Source: SIG307 sp964545045
GTDB lineage: Bacteria; Bacillota; Clostridia; Lachnospirales; Lachnospiraceae
Assembly: GCA_964545045.1 (NCBI GenBank)
Contig: CAZJEN010000001.1
Location: 172,427-236,426 of the forward strand
Direction: 5' to 3'
Length of the DNA: 64,000 nucleotides
The notes beneath the pieces are model-generated. The model ran no database searches, was not told the DNA's origin, and saw only the letters and a list, made by a program, of their open reading frames with translations. This document shows positions 59,628-64,000 of this stretch, one piece after another; the first letter of the stretch is position 1, and every line of letters starts with the position of its first letter. The position numbers and the translations under genes were made by a program.

Positions 59628-60416
59628 ATGGCGCTTTATAAAGTTGAAATATGTGGTGTAAATACGGCGAAATTGCCTTTATTAAGTAATGAAGAGAAAG
59701 AGATGTTGTTTGCACGAATAAAGCAGGGTGATAAAACGGCAAGAGAACAATACATTAAAGGGAATTTGAGACTGGTACTCAGTATCATTCAGCGGTTTTC
59801 GGGAAATAACGAAAATGTGGATGATTTATTTCAAATCGGTTGTATCGGATTGATGAAGGCTATCGATAATTTTGATGTGACACAGGGGGTGAAGTTTTCG
59901 ACCTATGCGGTACCGATGATTATCGGTGAAATCAGACGTTATTTAAGGGACAATAATACTATCCGGGTAAGCAGATCACTGCGGGATGCGGCGTATAAAG
60001 CAATCTATGCAAAGGAACTGTTGACCAGGGAGTTAAACCGGGATCCTACCATTGCGGAAATATCCGAACGTACGGGAATGACTGCGGAGGAAATTAACGA
60101 AGCATTTGATGCGATACAAACGCCGGTTTCTTTGTATGAACCGGTATATAAAGAGGGCGGAGATGCTTTGTATATTATGGACCAGGTATGTGACAAGAAA
60201 AACAGGGAAGAGGTTTGGATTGAGGAAATTTCTCTAAAGGATGCTATGGGAAGGTTGCCGGCCAGAGAACGATTGATTATTGATCTGCGGTTTTTTCAAG
60301 GGAAAACTCAGATGGAGGTGGCAGAAGAAATACACATTTCCCAAGCGCAAGTTTCACGCCTTGAGAAAAATGCGTTGAAGGGCATGAAAAACTATTTGTC
60401 GGACCGAAAAAAATAG
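59628..60416 (+). CDS. sigG: RNA polymerase sporulation sigma factor SigG
   Basis: Late forespore sigma factor. 262 residues from ATG 59628 with AGGAGGG 7 bp upstream; the frame also opens at 59583. N-terminal MALYKVEICGVNTAKLPLL is the sigma-G hallmark, followed by region 2 (NLRLVLSIIQRF, DLFQIGCIGLMKAIDNF, VKFSTYAVPMIIGEIRRYLR), region 3 and region 4 (MEVAEEIHISQAQVSRLEK). No pro-sequence. Normal spoIIGA-sigE-sigG order; sigG can be read through from sigE as well as from its own promoter. Confidence 0.97.
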   Translation: MALYKVEICGVNTAKLPLLSNEEKEMLFARIKQGDKTAREQYIKGNLRLVLSIIQRFSGNNENVDDLFQIGCIGLMKAIDNFDVTQGVKFSTYAVPMIIGEIRRYLRDNNTIRVSRSLRDAAYKAIYAKELLTRELNRDPTIAEISERTGMTAEEINEAFDAIQTPVSLYEPVYKEGGDALYIMDQVCDKKNREEVWIEEISLKDAMGRLPARERLIIDLRFFQGKTQMEVAEEIHISQAQVSRLEKNALKGMKNYLSDRKK

Positions 60417-60438
60417 AATAAAATCTTTTCGTTGTAAA

Positions 60439-60471
60439 TTCGGCAGAATATTTGATATTCTGTCGAATTTT
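60439..60471 (+). terminator. Rho-independent terminator after sigG
   Basis: Thirteen-bp stem TTCGGCAGAATAT/ATATTCTGTCGAA with one G-T pair, 3-nt loop, then TTTT. Confidence 0.82.
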
Positions 60472-60502
60472 GTTAAGATTTCTTTGCAGGAGAGGCTTTT
60501 AC

Positions 60503-60531
60503 TTGACAGTCAAAGAACAAAGTGCTAAGAT
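60503..60531 (+). promoter_or_regulatory. Promoter of the Mrp antiporter operon
   Basis: TTGACA, 17-bp spacer, TAAGAT with TGC before the -10 (extended -10). It lies 52 bp before the first subunit gene. Confidence 0.75.
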
Positions 60532-60583
60532 GAGTTGGGTTTATCCTTAAAGGGGTGGGAAATAAATCCGCGAGGTGAATAGT

Positions 60584-61054
60584 ATGCTACTGGTCTTATT
60601 TGCGCTTTGGTTGGTGTTTAACGGAAAAGTAACCTTGGAAATTGTCTTATTTGGTATTGTATTATCGGCAGCAGTGTATTTGTTCTGCTGGAAATTTTTA
60701 GAATATAGCCCGAAACGAGAGCTGCTTGCACTGCGACTTTTGCCGCAGGGCATCGGCTACTTTTTTGTGCTCATTTGGGAGGTAATAAAAGCAAATTGCG
60801 GGACAATCAGGTTGATTGTTTCACCGAAATATGAGGTGGAACCGTTACTTGTTACGTTTCGTACAGAACTGAAGACGGATTTGGCACGTACGGTGCTGGC
60901 AAATTCCATTACCCTGACGCCCGGAACTATTACAGTGGAGCTTACCGAGGATGAGTTTAAGGTACATTGTCTTGATAAGGAAATGGCAGAGGGTATGGAG
61001 AATTCGGTGTTTGTTCGTTTGCTTCTGAAGATGGAACGAACTGCAGGAAAGTAA
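60584..61054 (+). CDS. mnhE: Mrp/Mnh Na+/H+ antiporter subunit E
   Basis: 156 residues, two N-terminal membrane helices (MLLVLFALWLVFNGKVTLE and IVLFGIVLSAAVYLFCWKF), then a soluble domain with the family motif LANSITLTPGTITVELTED. Start ATG 60584, with GAGGTGA 5-6 bp upstream, rather than GTG 60575. Small subunit of the multisubunit cation:proton antiporter complex, first gene of a tightly packed operon. Confidence 0.9.
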   Translation: MLLVLFALWLVFNGKVTLEIVLFGIVLSAAVYLFCWKFLEYSPKRELLALRLLPQGIGYFFVLIWEVIKANCGTIRLIVSPKYEVEPLLVTFRTELKTDLARTVLANSITLTPGTITVELTEDEFKVHCLDKEMAEGMENSVFVRLLLKMERTAGK

Positions 61055-61066
61055 GGAGGCGTACAT

Positions 61067-61396
61067 ATGGAAACGGCGTATTCGGTATTATATATCGGTG
61101 CAATGATCGGTTTTGCACTTTGCATTTTTTGTTGTTTGATTCGTGCAATCAGGGGACCGCGAACCATGGATCGTATTTTGGCGATTAATATGATCGGAAC
61201 CTTATCTATTATTATTATTGCGATTATGTCTCTTTATTTGGACGAGAGCTTTTTGTTGGATATTGATTTGATTTATGCGATGCTCAGTTTTCTTGCGGTA
61301 GTGGTACTTACCAAGGTATATATGGGAGTACATCGTCATGAGGAAATCAGGGCGCAAAGAAGAGCGGAACAAAAGAAGAAGGAGGAGACAGAGTAA
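61067..61396 (+). CDS. mnhF: Mrp/Mnh Na+/H+ antiporter subunit F
   Basis: 109 residues with three membrane helices. The conserved MrpF core AIRGPRTMDRILAINMIGTL is present, followed by DIDLIYAMLSFLAVVVL and a cytoplasmic tail rich in Arg, Lys and Glu. The stop overlaps the start of the next gene by 1 bp, so translation is coupled. Confidence 0.9.
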   Translation: METAYSVLYIGAMIGFALCIFCCLIRAIRGPRTMDRILAINMIGTLSIIIIAIMSLYLDESFLLDIDLIYAMLSFLAVVVLTKVYMGVHRHEEIRAQRRAEQKKKEETE

Positions 61397-61713
61397 TGGA
61401 ATGGTTACGTTTTTGTGTAATTGCATTATTTTTGACGGCTTCTCTCGGAATGGCTGTTATTTCGGTGGCGGGCGTATTTAAATTTAAGTTCATTCTGAAC
61501 CGGATGCATGCTGCGGCAATGATTGATTCCTTTGCACTTTTACTGGCAATGCTCGGAATTGCTGTGGCATACGGTTTTTCCTTTGCTACGGTAAAGGTGT
61601 TATTAATTGTTCTTCTTGTCTGGGTGGCAAGCCCTGTTTCCGGACATTTGATTGCACGTTTGGAAGTGACGACGGACAAGCATTTGCCGGAGGAATGTGA
61701 GGTGCGGGAATAA
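61396..61713 (+). CDS. mnhG: Mrp/Mnh Na+/H+ antiporter subunit G
   Basis: 105 residues, three membrane helices (FCVIALFLTASLGMAVISVA, AAMIDSFALLLAMLG and VLLIVLLVWVASPVSGHLI). The RMHAAAMIDSF motif and the PVSGHLIAR ending are typical of MrpG/PhaG. TAATG-type overlap with the next gene. Part of the same complex. Confidence 0.9.
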   Translation: MEWLRFCVIALFLTASLGMAVISVAGVFKFKFILNRMHAAAMIDSFALLLAMLGIAVAYGFSFATVKVLLIVLLVWVASPVSGHLIARLEVTTDKHLPEECEVRE

Positions 61714-61976
61714 TGGAAATTTTGGAAATGATTTTGTTGTCCTTTTTGGTGGTTTGTGCGATTTCGGTAGCACTCTCTAAAAATCTGTTGACCTCCATTG
61801 TTATATTTATGGCGTATAGTGTCATTATGTCCATTATCTGGATGATTCTGGAGTCTCCGGATCTGGCCATTACGGAGGCTGCGGTGGGTGCAGGTGTTAC
61901 CAGCGTACTGTTCTATATTACATTGAAGAAAATCCATGCGATGAAGGGGGAAGAGGACGATGAAGCCGAGGAGTGA
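61713..61976 (+). CDS. MbhD-like small subunit (DUF4040) of the antiporter
   Basis: 87 residues, two membrane helices: MEILEMILLSFLVVCAISVALS and a second with SLIVIF-type content through LESPDLAITEAAVGAGVTSVLF. The ESPDLAITEAAVGAG segment is the conserved signature of the MbhD-type domain, which in other Mrp systems is fused to the large subunit MrpA. Here it is a separate polypeptide. It overlaps the next gene by 17 bp. Confidence 0.82.
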   Translation: MEILEMILLSFLVVCAISVALSKNLLTSIVIFMAYSVIMSIIWMILESPDLAITEAAVGAGVTSVLFYITLKKIHAMKGEEDDEAEE

Positions 61977-63003
61977 TTATGAACTTTCGTTATGGCGTCG
62001 TCTTGTTCGCTTTGTTGACGGAGAAAGCTTGGCGGATGTGGAACGGCGTGCGGAAGAAAACAGAGAGAATGATGCTCAGAATCAGCAGCTTGCGGACGTG
62101 GAGGCAGAGAAGCTTTTTGAGCAACAGGAGAAGGAAGACAGAGAAGACAGAAAACGTCGCCTTGAAGTGGAACATGAAAAAGAAGCAAAGGCATTGCTCG
62201 AGAAGTATAAGAATTGGCCGAAGGAGCATGGCGTAAAGATTTTCGGCCGTTTGTATGCGGTGATGGCAGTGTTGCTTTGTGCTGTTGTTATTACTACTTT
62301 GTTAGTAACTGTTTCGTATTTACCGGAGTATGGCAGCCCTGACAATCCGAACAATAATGAAGTTGTGGAAAAGTATAACAAGGACGGCTTGTATGATACC
62401 GGTGCTACCAATAATGTGGCAGGTATGATTTTGGATTATCGTGCATTCGATACCCTGGGAGAGTCCCATGTATTGTTTGTGGCTGCGGTTTGTGTCATGA
62501 TTTTGCTTCGTCTGGAAGTGACAAAGGACGGTAAGCCGACGGATAAAAAACGAGCGGAAGAGGAAAACGACCGTTTGTATGAGCCGAAGAATGATAAGAT
62601 TTTACAGCTTTCCGCAAAGATTTTAGTGCCGGTGATTATTATGTACGGTATCTACGTGATTTTAAACGGTCATTTGTCGCCGGGCGGAGGTTTCTCCGGC
62701 GGTGCGATTATCGGTGCGGGATTGATTTTGTATGTGAATGCTTTCGGTTTTGAGAAGGCATCCCGCATTATGAATCGGAAGAATTATGCGGTGATTTCTG
62801 TGGTACCGTTGTTGTTTTATGCAATTGCGAAAGGATATTCCTTTTTTACGGGAGCAAACCACTTGGAGAGCGGAATTCCGAAGGGGACACCGGGAGCAAT
62901 TCTTTCCTCCGGTTTGATTTTGCCGTTAAACATATGTGTCGGCATTGTGGTAGCCTGCACTATGTATCATTTCTATACGTTGTTCCGAAAAGGAGGAATG
63001 TAG
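61960..63003 (+). CDS. mnhB: Mrp/Mnh antiporter subunit B with MbhE-like region and charged N-terminal extension
   Basis: 347 residues, far longer than a plain MnhB (about 140). Residues 1-85 are soluble and extremely charged, predicted coiled coil (ADVERRAEENRENDAQNQQL, then EKEDREDRKRRLEVEHEKEA). One membrane helix (YAVMAVLLCAVVITTLLVTV) and the block TGATNNVAGMILDYRAFDTL are MbhE-like. The rest, from ILVPVIIMYGIYVILNGHLS and PGGGFSGGAIIGAG, is the MnhB domain. So MbhE and MnhB are fused and an extra cytoplasmic arm is added. Ends 2 bp before mnhC. Confidence 0.88.
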   Translation: MKPRSDYELSLWRRLVRFVDGESLADVERRAEENRENDAQNQQLADVEAEKLFEQQEKEDREDRKRRLEVEHEKEAKALLEKYKNWPKEHGVKIFGRLYAVMAVLLCAVVITTLLVTVSYLPEYGSPDNPNNNEVVEKYNKDGLYDTGATNNVAGMILDYRAFDTLGESHVLFVAAVCVMILLRLEVTKDGKPTDKKRAEEENDRLYEPKNDKILQLSAKILVPVIIMYGIYVILNGHLSPGGGFSGGAIIGAGLILYVNAFGFEKASRIMNRKNYAVISVVPLLFYAIAKGYSFFTGANHLESGIPKGTPGAILSSGLILPLNICVGIVVACTMYHFYTLFRKGGM

Positions 63004-63004
63004 G

Positions 63005-63376
63005 ATGTTAGGGAACTTATTTGCGAATTATTATGAAGCGGTATCCATGATTTTGTTCGGTATCGGTTTTACGACATTGTTATTGAACCGTAACATGATT
63101 AAGAAGATTATGGGCCTCAATATTATGGATACGGCAATCTATTTGTTTTTGGCGGCAAAAGGCTACATATTCGGAAGAAAGGTGCCGATTGTTACCGGTG
63201 CTGTTCCGGAGCCGGAGAAGTACATCAATCCGATTCCGACAGGTCTTGTATTAACCGGTATCGTTGTATCCGTCAGTGTTACGGCGGTAATGCTGTCACT
63301 CACCATTCGTCTGTACAGAAGATATCATACGCTTGATATCGATGAGATCACGCGTCTGGTAAAGGAGGAGAAGTAA
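63005..63376 (+). CDS. mnhC: Mrp/Mnh Na+/H+ antiporter subunit C
   Basis: 123 residues, three membrane helices, NuoK-like. Conserved block GLNIMDTAIYLFLAAKGY and PIPTGLVLTGIVVSVSVTAV (NuoK/MrpC signature region). The tail is charged. Stop and next start overlap by 1 bp. Confidence 0.92.
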   Translation: MLGNLFANYYEAVSMILFGIGFTTLLLNRNMIKKIMGLNIMDTAIYLFLAAKGYIFGRKVPIVTGAVPEPEKYINPIPTGLVLTGIVVSVSVTAVMLSLTIRLYRRYHTLDIDEITRLVKEEK

Positions 63377-64000
63377 TGGATTTTGTTTGTAATTTACCGT
63401 TTATCTGCATTGTGTTGTCTTTGGCAACCGGTGTAATATCCTCTGTTTTAAAACCGAAGGCGGCTAAGGCAGTTTCAATTGCCTTGGTGACCGTGAGTTT
63501 GATTTGTTCCGCTTGTGTATTGGGCTATACAATAAAAACAGGAGAGTCCTTTACATATATGATGGGACACTTCCCGGCTCCTTTCGGTAATGAAATACGT
63601 GCAGGTGTATTAGAGGGTGTGATGGCAACCTTCTTCTCAGTAATTATGTTGCTGGCATTGCTTGGCGGAGAAAAGTATTTGAAAGTGGATATCGAGGAGC
63701 CGAAGCAGAATTTATATTTTGTTTTGCTGAATCTGTTATTGAGTTCTTTGTTGGCATTGGTTTATACCAACGATTTGTTTACGGCATATGTATTTGTGGA
63801 GATTAATACGATTGCGGCCGGTGGTCTTATTATGATTCGAAGCAACGGACATTCCATGCTTGCCGCTACCAAATACATGATTATGAGTTTGTTGGGTTCC
63901 GGTTTGTTGTTAATCAGTATTACTCTGCAATATGATTTGACCGGTCATTTGTTAATGGAAGATATTCAGGAGTCCATTGCAGGACTTGCACAAAGCGGAG
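63376..64000 (+). CDS. mnhD: Mrp/Mnh antiporter large subunit D (NuoM/N-like), 3' end cut by window
   Basis: The frame runs from ATG 63376 (AAAGGAGGAG upstream, TAATG overlap with mnhC) to the window edge without a stop, at least 208 residues. Translation begins MDFVCNLPFICIVLSLATG and continues through several membrane helices to YFVLLNLLLSSLLALVYTND, then FVEINTIAAGGLIMIRS and ATKYMIMSLLGSG. The Glu in VEINT corresponds to the proton-channel glutamate of NuoM/N/MrpD, and the Lys of ATKYMI to its partner. Likely proton-pumping subunit; the remainder and subunit A lie outside. Confidence 0.88.
   Translation, partial: MDFVCNLPFICIVLSLATGVISSVLKPKAAKAVSIALVTVSLICSACVLGYTIKTGESFTYMMGHFPAPFGNEIRAGVLEGVMATFFSVIMLLALLGGEKYLKVDIEEPKQNLYFVLLNLLLSSLLALVYTNDLFTAYVFVEINTIAAGGLIMIRSNGHSMLAATKYMIMSLLGSGLLLISITLQYDLTGHLLMEDIQESIAGLAQSG

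Noticed and set aside
60461..60467. TGTCGAA, identical to a Spo0A box, after sigG
   Set aside because: It is part of the right arm of a 13-bp terminator stem and no promoter lies at a fitting distance, so pairing explains it.

Overview
The window looks like a chromosome segment of a spore-forming, low-to-mid-GC Gram-positive bacterium of the Clostridia, most likely family Lachnospiraceae. This is inferred from gene content and order: recN-spoIVB, spo0A, a dcw division cluster with spoVD, then ftsZ-spoIIGA-sigE-sigG. MurE carries a meso-DAP-type motif, shine-dalgarno sites are strong, and GTG and TTG starts are common. I saw no rRNA, tRNA, CRISPR array or insertion sequence.

Layout. (1) 1-10 kb: an alpha/beta hydrolase cut by the window edge, two GNAT acetyltransferases (one like AAC(6') aminoglycoside acetyltransferases), a lipoprotein polysaccharide deacetylase, a small membrane protein, a PcrA-like helicase, an unknown cytosolic protein, a DUF1292 protein and a very long secreted Ig-like (Big2) repeat protein. 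(2) 10-13.2 kb: recN and spoIVB. (3) 13.2-27 kb: an accessory stretch between spoIVB and spo0A, which are neighbours in many Firmicutes. It holds about 103-bp structured tandem repeats interrupted by an assembly gap, a phage-like HTH plus KilA-N pair, an SGNH esterase, a broken GNAT gene, two tandem GNAT paralogues, a CPA2-type antiporter, a sugar ABC importer, a lipoprotein, a 383-bp inverted-repeat element and a DegV protein. (4) 27.1-28.9 kb: spo0A in tandem duplicate. The first copy lacks its C-terminal tail, and a second 100-N gap lies between the copies. (5) 29-46 kb: glgA, murE, then a housekeeping run priA-def-fmt-yugP-rsmB-rlmN-stp-prkC-rsgA-rpe-pilZ-thiN, and ychF. (6) 46-57.8 kb: a divergent Lgt-like protein and a shortened dcw cluster, mraZ-rsmH-ftsL-pbp-spoVD-ftsW/spoVE-murA-divIB-ftsZ. 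It lacks mraY, murD, murG and ftsA. (7) 57.8-60.4 kb: spoIIGA-sigE-sigG. (8) 60.5-64 kb: an Mrp-type multisubunit Na+/H+ antiporter operon running off the window.

How the genes connect. The sporulation genes form one regulatory chain. Spo0A should switch on spoIIGA-sigE: a perfect Spo0A box and a long-spacer promoter lie upstream. SpoIIGA activates pro-sigma-E in the mother cell, sigma-G acts in the forespore, and SpoIVB signals from the forespore to the mother cell. SpoVD and the adjacent SEDS protein build spore cortex or septal peptidoglycan. MraZ probably controls the dcw operon through six boxes repeated about every 10 bp that overlap and follow its promoter. PrkC and Stp are the muropeptide-sensing kinase and its phosphatase.

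The items most worth a second look are the spo0A tandem duplication, the structured repeats and 14-kb interruption before it, the missing standard start codon of spoIIGA, the Lgt-like protein without the Lgt signature, the 30-bp perfect palindrome inside the KilA-N gene, and the 383-bp inverted repeat.
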